DNA of 44,105 bases. Source: Leptospira sp. GTDB taxonomy: Bacteria; Spirochaetota; Leptospiria; Leptospirales; Leptospiraceae. The notes below the pieces were generated by a model, which worked only from the letters and a program-made list of their open reading frames with translations, had not been told where the DNA came from and searched no databases. The stretch is taken from contig JAPZRK010000079.1 in the NCBI GenBank assembly GCA_027531445.1, positions 1 through 44,105 on the forward strand. The letters are read 5' to 3'. Position numbers and translations under genes: made by a program. Of the stretch, positions 32,984 through 41,435 are shown one piece after another; the stretch's first letter is position 1, and each line of letters begins with the position of its first letter.

Positions 32984-34321
32984 CTAAGCTTCTAGTGAAA
33001 TCATCAAGAGATCATCTTCGAATTGATCATTCCCTCGATATTCGATGAGTGATTTGTATACAGATTGTGTAAAATCCGCTCCACGAAGATTTTTCGACTG
33101 ATCAATCATTTTTATGAATTCATCATTCGAGAGAAATGTTTTTGTCTCTGAATTCTTCCGAACTTCGGTAACCCCATCCGTGTAAAAAAATAGTTTATCA
33201 TTGTTGGCTAACTTACACTCCGAATTTTCAAATGTTTTCTTTAATCGTGGTAGCTCTTCGTTCGGAAAGATGGCAAGGGGGGCCGCACGGACTCCACTGA
33301 GAGAAACAATTTTATCATCTTGAATCAAAAGGGGCCAATCGTGTCCGGCATTCGAGTATAGGAAATGACCATTTAACATATTGTATATGCCATAAAATGC
33401 TGTTATAAAATAATCTCCCGATTCATCAAACAAAACATCATTGAGATAACTTAATAGCATAGCAGGTGTTTCTTTTCTGTCTCCAGATTGAGAAATGGAT
33501 GTCTTGATCATACTCGTAATCAACGCGGCCGATACGCCATGACCAGAAACATCGGATATAAAAATGCCTACTTTTGAAGGATCGCGAAATTGAATGAAAT
33601 CATAAAAGTCACCTCCAACATGCATCATCGGATGGTAGATTGAATGAATCAAATGATTTGGATTACGCATCGGGATTAACTTTGATTGAAATTTTCTAGC
33701 CATTACTAAATCTTCATTAATGAGATCGTAACTTACTTTTATCTTGTTTCGTTCATTTTCCAACTCCTGGTTGCGCTTTAATATTTGATTTCTCAATGTA
33801 TTTACAACGGAAAAAACCAAGTAGTTTATAATGAACATCCCAATGAATGCAATGATCACATTCAACTGATTCATATTGGGAGAGTCTTCATATAGATCTA
33901 TATAAGGAATCGCCCCAGTAAACAGAAGGAGAATGAGCAACAAATGAATCAATGATGCAAAGATTACAGAAAATTTACCTTGGTGGATACGAACATTTTC
34001 CGTGGAGATTGCCGTAGCGTAGACGAGACCACTCAGAAAAAAAGAATTCATGCCAGTCGAATAAACCATTCCCATAATAAAACAAAGATCCAAACCAGTA
34101 ACCACATAACTTAACTCGGGTTTGGATTGCGAAAGATTCAAGGATGTTTCGAGAAGCAAATAGAGTAGACTGGCGGACGTTACGATCACCGCTCCAAAAA
34201 ACAATTCATCAAGCCGATATATTTTGGTTAGAAAACAAACAGCTAATAGCAACAAGAACCTTGCAAAATTGATCGGAAAATACTCCCAATGCAACCTGAT
34301 TTGAGCAAGGTCTTTCACCAT
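32984..34321 (-). CDS. Membrane-anchored PP2C (SpoIIE-type) phosphatase
   Basis: Protein of 445 residues. Residues 1-190 contain about six membrane helices with no recognised sensor signature. A coiled linker with LVMARKFQSKLIP leads to a SpoIIE phosphatase domain (about 225-445). Metal-binding motifs are present: HVGGDFYDFIQF, IFISDVSGHGVSAALITSMI, SNAGHDWPL and FFYTDGVTEVR. These enzymes dephosphorylate STAS-domain anti-anti-sigma factors in partner-switching pathways. No STAS or anti-sigma gene is adjacent, so the target is elsewhere. It is separated from the downstream EAL gene by 215 bases, and there is no sign that they share an operon. Confidence 0.93.
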   Translation of the reverse strand: MVKDLAQIRLHWEYFPINFARFLLLLAVCFLTKIYRLDELFFGAVIVTSASLLYLLLETSLNLSQSKPELSYVVTGLDLCFIMGMVYSTGMNSFFLSGLVYATAISTENVRIHQGKFSVIFASLIHLLLILLLFTGAIPYIDLYEDSPNMNQLNVIIAFIGMFIINYLVFSVVNTLRNQILKRNQELENERNKIKVSYDLINEDLVMARKFQSKLIPMRNPNHLIHSIYHPMMHVGGDFYDFIQFRDPSKVGIFISDVSGHGVSAALITSMIKTSISQSGDRKETPAMLLSYLNDVLFDESGDYFITAFYGIYNMLNGHFLYSNAGHDWPLLIQDDKIVSLSGVRAAPLAIFPNEELPRLKKTFENSECKLANNDKLFFYTDGVTEVRKNSETKTFLSNDEFIKMIDQSKNLRGADFTQSVYKSLIEYRGNDQFEDDLLMISLEA

Positions 34322-34449
34322 AAAAATGAATATTTCAAAAAAAGGATTTTTTGGAAATTAGAAAACTTTACGAACCCAATTAAAGCGACAGAATCAAGTT
34401 AAGAACAATAAAGTGATCAAATGATTACAAAAAAAAAGAAAATTTTGAC

Positions 34450-35058
34450 CTATGGTATCCGATTTCCCTTAATGAATGCAGGTCGTTCTTTCAATTTTTG
34501 ATCCCAAGCCTTTAGACTAGGATAGCCATCTAACGAAAGCTCAATGTAATGACGGGCATCGACCCAAGGCCATGTTGCAATGTCGGCGATCGAAAGCGAA
34601 TCACCAGCCAAAAAAGGGGCTTCACTCAATCTCCGATCTAACACGGAATACAATCGATTTGTTTCATCCATATAACGTTTGATACCGTAAGGAATCTTCT
34701 CGGGAGCAAATTTAACAAAGTGATTTGCCTGACCCTGCATGGGTCCAATTCCTCCCATTTGAAACATCAACCATTGAAGAGTAATTGACCTTTCTTTGGG
34801 ATCAGAAGATAGGAGTTTGCCCGTTTTTTCAGCAAGGTAAACCAAAATGGCTCCCGATTCAAATACGGGGAAGTCGCCATTCTCCCTGTCAATAATGGCA
34901 GGGATACGACCATTGGGGTTGATCTTCAAATAAGTCTCTGCTTTTTGCTCGAGCTTACTAAAATCTAAAGGATGAACAGTATATGGCAAAGCTATCTCTT
35001 CCAACATAATCGAAACTTTGCGTCCATTAGGTGTGCCGGCTGTATACAATTCAATCAT
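34450..35058 (-). CDS. Glutathione S-transferase family protein (YfcG/Nu-class-like)
   Basis: Soluble protein of 202 residues with the canonical two-domain layout. The thioredoxin-like N domain (about 1-80) starts MIELYTAGTPNGRKVSIMLE; the T-P-N-G-x-K-V motif is typical of YfcG/Ure2-like enzymes that use glutathione for disulfide-bond reduction rather than conjugation. NPNGRIPAIID and FESGAILVYLAEK are the glutathione-binding cis-proline and Glu-Ser segments. The helical C domain includes PFLAGDSLSIADIATWPWV. Length and motifs match the family well. It stands alone in a minus-strand stretch. The physiological substrate is not predictable. Confidence 0.92.
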   Translation of the reverse strand: MIELYTAGTPNGRKVSIMLEEIALPYTVHPLDFSKLEQKAETYLKINPNGRIPAIIDRENGDFPVFESGAILVYLAEKTGKLLSSDPKERSITLQWLMFQMGGIGPMQGQANHFVKFAPEKIPYGIKRYMDETNRLYSVLDRRLSEAPFLAGDSLSIADIATWPWVDARHYIELSLDGYPSLKAWDQKLKERPAFIKGNRIP

Positions 35059-35154
35059 TAGGACATGTAAATTTATTCTGTTCTGATTCCAATAATTTTT
35101 AAATTTTCATCTAACGATATTGACTGATAATAGGAGCAACTTATTTAGGAAAGT

Positions 35155-35805
35155 ATGCCTCCGATTCCCAAGATAGTCTCGCTAATCCTCTTTCTTTTTC
35201 CAATCCTGTCACTCTTTCCATCTTGTTTGACAAAACCCGCGAACCGAAAGGAATCCGGCACCGTGGTCTACCGAGAATCAAGGCAAACCACAACTGGATT
35301 GAAAGAGTCCACATCAAAATTGGAAGAGGGAAACATTCCTTTAATTTCTGCATCCATTTACGGTAACGAAGTGGTAGTTATGAATCAAATACAAGGTAAA
35401 GGAAATCTTAATGTGCGTTCCAAAGATGGAACTACACCTCTTATTTATGCTTCGATGAATGGCCATTTACAAATTGTTAAGATGTTACTGGAAGCAAAAG
35501 TTGAGATCAATGCTACGAATGAAGATGGCAAATCGGCTCTGATTTGGGCATCCTTCAATGGTTTTGCGGATATCGTTCAAACCTTAATTCAGACTAAAGC
35601 AAATGTAAACATTCAAGATAAGTTAGGTGCAAGTGCGATCATGTATGCTGCGAGTAACGGACATATGGACTCTGTCCAAATTCTCCTTTCTGCTAAGGCA
35701 AATATAAATCTCCAAGATAACTTCGGAGGGACTGCCCTAAGTGAAGCGATGAATGAAGGTCATTCCGAAATTGTGAATCTCTTGATTGCCGCTGGAGCGA
35801 AGTGA
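35155..35805 (+). CDS. Ankyrin-repeat lipoprotein
   Basis: Protein of 216 residues. The signal peptide (hydrophobic 8-22) ends in LFPSC (Cys24), so the protein should be lipid-anchored in the periplasm or at the outer membrane. A linker of about 35 residues leads to five ankyrin repeats (starting near 60, 93, 126, 159 and 192), for example TTPLIYASMNGHLQIVKMLL and VNIQDKLGASAIMYAASNGH. An AGGA site precedes the ATG. Exported ankyrin proteins bind protein partners in the envelope. It is not obviously in an operon; the neighbours are transcribed away from or towards it. It resembles the cytoplasmic ankyrin protein at 4697 only in the general repeat pattern. Confidence 0.88.
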   Translation: MPPIPKIVSLILFLFPILSLFPSCLTKPANRKESGTVVYRESRQTTTGLKESTSKLEEGNIPLISASIYGNEVVVMNQIQGKGNLNVRSKDGTTPLIYASMNGHLQIVKMLLEAKVEINATNEDGKSALIWASFNGFADIVQTLIQTKANVNIQDKLGASAIMYAASNGHMDSVQILLSAKANINLQDNFGGTALSEAMNEGHSEIVNLLIAAGAK

Positions 35806-35913
35806 AACTCTGTCACTCCCTACTCATCTCCATCTCACTTTTATTTCAATAACAATTGGATGGAAGGGGAAATCCTGCCAAACATCCGAGCAGATTCGGC
35901 GGATTGATCTAAT

Positions 35914-37050
35914 TCATTTTCTTCCAGCATAAATACGAACCAAACCCAAACAAGTCCAGACTGCAAGAGCAATGCCGTCCGTCCAAAACACTTTCCAGAT
36001 TGTAGTTTGCAATTCTGCATTAATCGAAGTTATAGGTTTCAGCAATGCGACTCCTTGACTTAAATCCAATCCATATCTCTCTCCTGCTTTAGTGATCGCA
36101 TACATGGTCTGTTCATCATCTATCTGAACGGCAAGTCTCTGATCCTTCCACTCATCCCAAAAGAGCTCGAACTTAGTTTCATCTTCCATCCATTCTTGTT
36201 TCAATACGAGCCAATGGACGAACGAATTAGATTCCATTTGATACGGAGCCACAAAATGATAATAATAACTGCGATTGCGGGACTGTTTGCCACTTGCAAC
36301 AGTCGTTACATAGGCACCTATATGACTTCGATCAAGACTACCGGCATCCAATGTGAAAATTTTTTCGGTTTGATCTTCTGCTTTTGGATTCAGTAATATA
36401 TCTAAATACAGAATATCTTTACCCGAGATCGCAGGCGCCAAACATAGAATAGAGGTCAATATAAACGCTAAATTCTTTCGAGTAACAAAATAGAATATGA
36501 TTCCAATAACAAATGGAGACAAAAAAGACAAAAAAAATGCCAAACCTTGACCGGGTAGATACTTTGCGAAAGCATAAGATAATAAAAAACAAAGTAAAAA
36601 ATGTAGATAACCAAGAACAAAAATACCACCAAATGGAGGTAAGGGCTCCTCTGATTTAGAAACTTTATCTTGAACTGCTGTCTTTGCCGTCGATTCTTTT
36701 TCTTTCTTTTTGAGGCCTTTCATATAACGATAAAAAACAAAAAGATAGGCAATCGAAACAAAATCAAAAACCAAATAGGTAAATAGAAAATATGATCTGT
36801 CTACATAGACTCTTTTTGACCTGATTGTTTCATAATAAACCCAAACTTGATTCGAAAATTGAGTACCGGGATTTGAAACTTTGATAGCATGGTTATCAAA
36901 AATAACCTTATGTGTGTAATTGCAAGGTTCGCCTAGGCAGATCTCATCGATTTCCTTTTCTGTTAAAGCTGTGATTTCAGAGATTTCCTTATCGTACCGA
37001 ACGGCGTTTATAAGAACAGGTACCTGGACAAACAAAGATAAAAAAAACAA
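35914..37050 (-). CDS. Membrane protein of unknown function, N terminus apparently frameshifted
   Basis: Open frame of 378 residues from a TTG at 37050. The frame is open further upstream and encodes more of the same hydrophobic helix (ISVILALVILLL), so the TTG is not the natural start. A perfect AAGGAG site with an ATG at 37111 exists, but it is in another frame; deleting one A from the AAAA after that ATG gives MKDRGILELISVILALVILL and restores one gene of 399 codons including the stop. Visible features are that first helix, an extracellular Cys pair (EICLGEPCNY), a helix near 85-108, a charged loop, a helical pair near 145-205, a polar domain (about 215-350) and a last helix. I do not recognise the family. 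Confidence 0.7.
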   Translation of the reverse strand: MFFLSLFVQVPVLINAVRYDKEISEITALTEKEIDEICLGEPCNYTHKVIFDNHAIKVSNPGTQFSNQVWVYYETIRSKRVYVDRSYFLFTYLVFDFVSIAYLFVFYRYMKGLKKKEKESTAKTAVQDKVSKSEEPLPPFGGIFVLGYLHFLLCFLLSYAFAKYLPGQGLAFFLSFLSPFVIGIIFYFVTRKNLAFILTSILCLAPAISGKDILYLDILLNPKAEDQTEKIFTLDAGSLDRSHIGAYVTTVASGKQSRNRSYYYHFVAPYQMESNSFVHWLVLKQEWMEDETKFELFWDEWKDQRLAVQIDDEQTMYAITKAGERYGLDLSQGVALLKPITSINAELQTTIWKVFWTDGIALAVWTCLGLVRIYAGRK

Positions 37051-37124
37051 GAGAAGTATAACAAGTGCAAGTATTACGGAAATTAGCTCTAAGATCCCTC
37101 TGTCTTTTCATAATATACTCTCCT

Positions 37125-37130
37125 TGATTA
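37125..37130 (-). promoter_or_regulatory. Strong ribosome binding site pointing to an out-of-frame ATG
   Basis: On the minus strand AAGGAG (37130-37125, approximate) stands at the right distance before the ATG at 37111. It is among the best Shine-Dalgarno matches in the window and marks the real start of the membrane protein gene at 35914, which is out of frame with it by one base. Confidence 0.55.
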
Positions 37131-37291
37131 AGATGTTCCCTTAGTGTAAATAAAAAATTTTTAAATTCAATATTTTTTTGGAAAACCCTGAGTTCTAGAA
37201 ATAATTTTAAAATAATTGCTTTTGGTTGAGCATTCAATTTTTCTATTCAATTACATACTTTCGTATACAAAGTTCGAAATATCCTAAATTT

Positions 37292-38506
37292 ATGATGAAA
37301 CGGACATCAAGTATTCAAGATTTGCAGGTAACGGTAACCAGAACGATACTCATCTCTTCGGGCGCGTTGTTTTTGATGATCATCTGCAATGATCTGTTTC
37401 TCAATTTTTATTTTTTAGCCGCCATAAAAGCGCCTATCCTCATTGTCTTTGCCCTTGCCTACTTAAAACTCAAGATTAGTGGCTTTAAGGTAGATTACAC
37501 CCACTTTGTCAATATACCTATTTTACTTTTTTTTATCGTAAACTATTTGGGGAATCAAGGAACGGATGGGCCCACATTTTATGGAGTATTGACTCTGTTT
37601 GTGGTCTATCCTATTCTACTCACAACTAGCTGGAAATGGATTTATACTGTATTAACATTAGTTATCATGTCGATTTTGATGTATAGCGGTATAAACAAAG
37701 AGAATCTGATTAACGCCGAGTATACCGATTCAGAAAGTCAATTTTTGGATCATCTCTTCACTTTCCTTTCAATTGCTATTTTTTTGACAATTTTGGTTTC
37801 TCTTGTAATAGATTTCTACAAACGACAAAACTCAATCATCGAATCGGAAAAGCGCAAAAAAGAACATTTACTTGGTCTCTTAGCGCATGACGTGCGCACT
37901 CCTATTTACAATTTGAGTCAACTAATCGATTTATACGAAGAAGAATCTCTATCACAAACTGAACTTAAAACGTTGATGGAAGGAATGAAATCTCGAATAA
38001 CAGAATTAAAAGATACCATAGAAACGATCTTAAGTAATGTAAAGGCAGAGGCGAGATCATCCCTACCAAGTCAGACAAAGATTACACCTTTCGAATTTAC
38101 TCAAAATCTACTTACAAACATTAACGAAAGAATGAAAGTTAAAAAATTACAGCTTTTATTTGAAGGCGAGAAAAACATCCAACAAACACAGCGATTCAAC
38201 CTTAATACAAATGAAATCACCATCATTCTAAAAAATTTAATAGATAATGCATATAAGTATTCAAATGAAGGGTCTTCAGTAAAAGTTTTTTTAAGATCGT
38301 TCAACCATCAGATTGTATGGGAAGTGGAGGATCACGGTCCAGGCATTTCGGAAGATATACAACATCGTATTTTTAGCGAGAGCGTCTCTTCAGAAAACGG
38401 ATCAGGCATTGGACTCTATTTATGTAAATCCATCGCAGACAATATTGGAGCTAATTTAAAATTTTCTACAGGCAAAAAAGGAAGCAAATTTTATTTGGAA
38501 GTATAA
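37292..38506 (+). CDS. Membrane sensor histidine kinase
   Basis: I place the start at the ATG-ATG-AAA at 37292, giving 404 residues; the frame is open to a TTG at 37226, but those residues look non-coding. Five or six hydrophobic helices (about 20-185) form a membrane sensor without an obvious extracellular domain. The dimerisation helix has the phosphoacceptor in LLGLLAHDVRTPIYNLSQLI (His near 200), followed by an ATPase domain with IILKNLIDNAYKYSNEG, VEDHGPGI and SGIGLYLCKSIADNIGANL. The kinase ends directly after the ATPase fold with no receiver. No response regulator is adjacent, so it is an orphan kinase. Confidence 0.9.
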   Translation: MMKRTSSIQDLQVTVTRTILISSGALFLMIICNDLFLNFYFLAAIKAPILIVFALAYLKLKISGFKVDYTHFVNIPILLFFIVNYLGNQGTDGPTFYGVLTLFVVYPILLTTSWKWIYTVLTLVIMSILMYSGINKENLINAEYTDSESQFLDHLFTFLSIAIFLTILVSLVIDFYKRQNSIIESEKRKKEHLLGLLAHDVRTPIYNLSQLIDLYEEESLSQTELKTLMEGMKSRITELKDTIETILSNVKAEARSSLPSQTKITPFEFTQNLLTNINERMKVKKLQLLFEGEKNIQQTQRFNLNTNEITIILKNLIDNAYKYSNEGSSVKVFLRSFNHQIVWEVEDHGPGISEDIQHRIFSESVSSENGSGIGLYLCKSIADNIGANLKFSTGKKGSKFYLEV

Positions 38507-38652
38507 TTCCCTTCGATACTCCCTCCAACTTACCTAATTTCATTCATAAAACGAGTGTTCCACAAACACATTCGGGTACTAGTTGATCCAAAAAGTTATA
38601 AACCGACGAAAAATGAGTCGCCATTGATACTGATTTGGGTCTTTTTTGACCT

Positions 38653-39087
38653 ATGTATCGGCTCCTTTGTGTGATGCTTCTGTTAACGCAATGTTATATT
38701 CCTGACATCCCATTGTCATCACCGCAAAACCCTAACACGGAATTCACATTTTCAAAATACCAAGCGGAAGAAAAGATTATGAATGCCAATATAATTAAAA
38801 CCCTAGCATGCAATTTCACAATGGCACATGCCTATGGCTTTGCGGATCTAGGAAATGACCAAGACCCAAATCCAAATGAACGCAACAAAACTATTTATTA
38901 CGAAAAACGTGCGGTAAGGCATTGCATTAAAAGTATTTTAACAATACCATGTCCTACGTTTCCAACAAACACGACACAGGCAGTTAACGAAATGACATTT
39001 AACTTTCTCAGCAATCGAAAGTTAAACTGTACATTCGATGTAATCAAATTTTTAGACTTCAAAAAACCACTTTCAGGCAATATATGA
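38653..39087 (+). CDS. Small lipoprotein of unknown function
   Basis: Predicted lipoprotein of 144 residues; the signal peptide MYRLLCVMLLLTQC ends in a good lipobox (LLTQ-Cys14). The mature part is polar, with four further cysteines (LACNF, RHCIK, IPCPT, LNCTF) that could pair into two disulfides. No domain is recognised. Its stop codon overlaps the start of the next gene by four bases (ATGA), so the two are translationally coupled and probably work together; glutaminase follows them. No good ribosome binding site is visible before the ATG, but no alternative start preserves the signal peptide. Confidence 0.7.
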   Translation: MYRLLCVMLLLTQCYIPDIPLSSPQNPNTEFTFSKYQAEEKIMNANIIKTLACNFTMAHAYGFADLGNDQDPNPNERNKTIYYEKRAVRHCIKSILTIPCPTFPTNTTQAVNEMTFNFLSNRKLNCTFDVIKFLDFKKPLSGNI

Positions 39088-40043
39088 TCTATTCTCGCTC
39101 CATACAAATTCTTAGCACAAGAATGAACATTTTTCTGCTATTTCTCTGGCTATTTAATGATACTGTTTTAAAATTTGTGTTCCCTGGATTTGTAACGGGA
39201 AAACTTTCTGATCTGATCGGAGTTTATTTGAGTCCGTTCATACTTACTGCGATCATTCGAGTATTCTTCAATCAAATCGATGAAAAATCTGTATTAATTT
39301 TTTCCATAATTGTAACCTTTGTTACATTTTTTATGATCAATTTTTCTCAGTTTCTAAATGATACAATTTATAACATGGTTGAAATTGGATTTAAAAATAA
39401 GGGTGTTGCTGACTTAACTGATTTACCCTGCCTCCTCATTTTACGATTCACTTACCACCAGTTTTCCTATTTAAAAATTAGATCAAAACAACGTGATGCA
39501 AGTCGATTGGTCTTATTATTTTCATTTGTAGTATTTATCAATAGCCCCGCGGAAAGAGATCCACAGGGAAGAAACGATTTGCTCACGTACATCTTAGTAC
39601 TCGGTTTATCGACAGATACGATCTATCTGGAATCCCCAAAGGCATCACAAATAGTGAGTGAAAGTGAAATATTTAGATTTCGGTTTGTAGGTAGGAATAA
39701 TGAATCTAGTCCTGCATCACTCACAAGTTTATCGCTTCCGTCAACATGTACAGATCAGAATCCGATTCCAATAGAAACGAACTATCCCCTCTCAGACAAT
39801 ACCTCAGACAACCCTACAATGAAATTTGAGGAATTTTTGGTTCAAATAGCGAATGATAAGTCTTTGTCGAATGTCGTTATTTCAAAGGCATGTACAGATC
39901 AGACCTGTGCTTTAGATTTAACAAAACTTAGCCGTGGTGAGTATTTTTGGGGAGTATCTCTGCGATATAGTTACATTTTAAATTGTAAGTTATATAAATA
40001 TACAAAGTTACCCAATCAAGCTGTTGAAAAATTAATTAAATAA
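39084..40043 (+). CDS. Membrane protein of unknown function
   Basis: Protein of 319 residues. Several membrane helices occupy about residues 15-155, including LFLWLFNDTVLKFVFPGFVT followed by GKLSDLIGVYLSPF. That N-D-x-x-L-K ... P-G-x-x-T-G-K-L-S-D pattern recurs, from memory, in uncharacterised membrane proteins of many bacteria. The C-terminal 150 residues are polar, probably periplasmic, with paired cysteines (STCTDQ, KACTDQTCALD, LNCKLY). The start overlaps the stop of the lipoprotein gene (ATGA), and glutaminase begins 20 bases after the stop. Function unknown. Confidence 0.75.
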   Translation: MIYSRSIQILSTRMNIFLLFLWLFNDTVLKFVFPGFVTGKLSDLIGVYLSPFILTAIIRVFFNQIDEKSVLIFSIIVTFVTFFMINFSQFLNDTIYNMVEIGFKNKGVADLTDLPCLLILRFTYHQFSYLKIRSKQRDASRLVLLFSFVVFINSPAERDPQGRNDLLTYILVLGLSTDTIYLESPKASQIVSESEIFRFRFVGRNNESSPASLTSLSLPSTCTDQNPIPIETNYPLSDNTSDNPTMKFEEFLVQIANDKSLSNVVISKACTDQTCALDLTKLSRGEYFWGVSLRYSYILNCKLYKYTKLPNQAVEKLIK

Positions 40044-40063
40044 CATCATTTAGGAATATAAAT

Positions 40064-41017
40064 ATGGATTTCCAACAAATATCAAATCAAGATGGTTTGA
40101 CTCTTCAAAAAAAATTAGATGCGGCATGTAATTCGATCCGTGATCAAATCGGTCGCGGCCATGTTGCAAACTATATTCCTGCACTTGCCCGGATCGATAT
40201 AAAAAAGTTTGGTGCGTCCATTCTCACTCTTGAAGGAGAACAGGCAAGTTACGGCGATGCACAAGAACCATTTTCGATTCAAAGTATATCCAAAGTTTTT
40301 TCTCTTACACTGGTCTTAAACAAAATTGGAGATGAACTTTGGAAAAGAGTCCACCATGAACCCTCGGGTAATGCCTTCAATTCCATTGTACAATTGGAAA
40401 TGGAAAAGGGAATACCGAGAAATCCCTTTATCAACGCTGGCGCACTTGTCCTCAGCGATATTCTACTTGAGGGTGTTTCAAAAAAAGAATGTTTATCATT
40501 CATTCTCAATTTTTTACATCAAGTTAGCAACGACCGAAGCATTCAAATCGATGAAGAAGTAGCACTATCCGAATTGAATACAGCACATCGCAACCTAAGT
40601 CTTGCAAATTTTATGAAAAGTTGTCATAATATAAAACACAGTGTTGAAGAAGTATTAGATATATACTGTCATCAATGTTCAATCGCGATGAACAACGAAC
40701 AACTCTGCCGATCCCTTTTATTTTTGGCGAAAGAAGGATTTGATCCGCTCACAAAAACCCAGGTGATTTCCCAAGAGCTTGCACGCCGTATCAATTCAAT
40801 TATGATGTTATGCGGACACTATGATGCTTCTGGTGATTTTGCTTACCGAGTGGGTCTGCCGGGCAAAAGTGGTGTTGGTGGTGGTATCGTGGTTGTTGTT
40901 CCAGAAGTAGGCGTAATTAGTGTTTGGTCACCAGGATTGAATAAAAATGGAAATTCTTTAGCAGGAACTGCGGCTTTAGAGGCTATAGCAAAATCGTTAA
41001 ATTGGAATATTCTCTAA
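40064..41017 (+). CDS. glsA: Glutaminase
   Basis: Enzyme of 317 residues that hydrolyses L-glutamine to L-glutamate and ammonia in the cytoplasm. It belongs to the serine-dependent beta-lactamase-like glutaminase family. The nucleophile motif S-x-x-K is in FSIQSISKVF near residues 74-77. Other family blocks are GRGHVANYIPALARI at the N terminus, EPSGNAFNSIVQLE, NPFINAGALV and the C-terminal GKSGVGGGIVVVVPEVGVIS. Length and block order match the family exactly. An AGGA site lies upstream. It is the third gene of a probable operon with two unknown envelope proteins, which is an unusual context for this enzyme. Confidence 0.95.
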   Translation: MDFQQISNQDGLTLQKKLDAACNSIRDQIGRGHVANYIPALARIDIKKFGASILTLEGEQASYGDAQEPFSIQSISKVFSLTLVLNKIGDELWKRVHHEPSGNAFNSIVQLEMEKGIPRNPFINAGALVLSDILLEGVSKKECLSFILNFLHQVSNDRSIQIDEEVALSELNTAHRNLSLANFMKSCHNIKHSVEEVLDIYCHQCSIAMNNEQLCRSLLFLAKEGFDPLTKTQVISQELARRINSIMMLCGHYDASGDFAYRVGLPGKSGVGGGIVVVVPEVGVISVWSPGLNKNGNSLAGTAALEAIAKSLNWNIL

Positions 41018-41024
41018 AATAATT

Positions 41025-41435
41025 TCAAGCGGAGGGTAAAACCTGCAATTCCCGAATTACAGAGATGAGGTGTTCTTTCTTCCAAGGTTTAGTAATCACA
41101 TGATTGACACGACCTACTCGTTTCGCTCTTTCTAGAGAGGCTGGATCAACCTGTCCAGTGAGTAGTATCTTTTTGATGTTTGGAAAGTTCAGTTCTAAAT
41201 GGATCATAAACTCGTCACCCTTCATTCCAGGCATAAGCCAGTCACTTACAACGACTACGATCGAATTATTCGGATCTAAGGTATCATCGATGATGTCAAT
41301 GGCTTCCGCGGCGGATTCTGCAGTTTCGTAGATAAATGAGTTTCCGAATGCGTTGCGAAGTTGTTCTTTTAAGCTATCTAAAACGGAAACTTCATCATCC
41401 ACACATAGAAACATCAATTTTTGATCTTCATTCAA
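41025..41435 (-). CDS. Single-domain response regulator (receiver)
   Basis: Stand-alone receiver domain of 136 residues. The acidic pair is in FLCVDDEVSVLD, the phosphoacceptor aspartate in VVVVSDWLMPGMKGDEFM near residue 66, the switch threonine in ILLTGQ, and the lysine in VITKPWKKEHL. There is no output domain, so it should act through protein contact, as CheY-like or phosphorelay proteins do. Its start overlaps the stop of the histidine kinase gene by four bases (ATGA), which makes that kinase the likely phosphodonor. The third member of the operon is the PP2C phosphatase at 43376. Confidence 0.95.
   Translation of the reverse strand: MNEDQKLMFLCVDDEVSVLDSLKEQLRNAFGNSFIYETAESAAEAIDIIDDTLDPNNSIVVVVSDWLMPGMKGDEFMIHLELNFPNIKKILLTGQVDPASLERAKRVGRVNHVITKPWKKEHLISVIRELQVLPSA

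Noticed and set aside
34412..34427. Imperfect inverted repeat GTGATCA-AA-TGATTAC followed by an A run, between the GST and phosphatase genes
   Set aside because: For the minus-strand transcript the T run precedes the stem instead of following it, so it is not an intrinsic terminator; the repeat has a mismatch and no other support.
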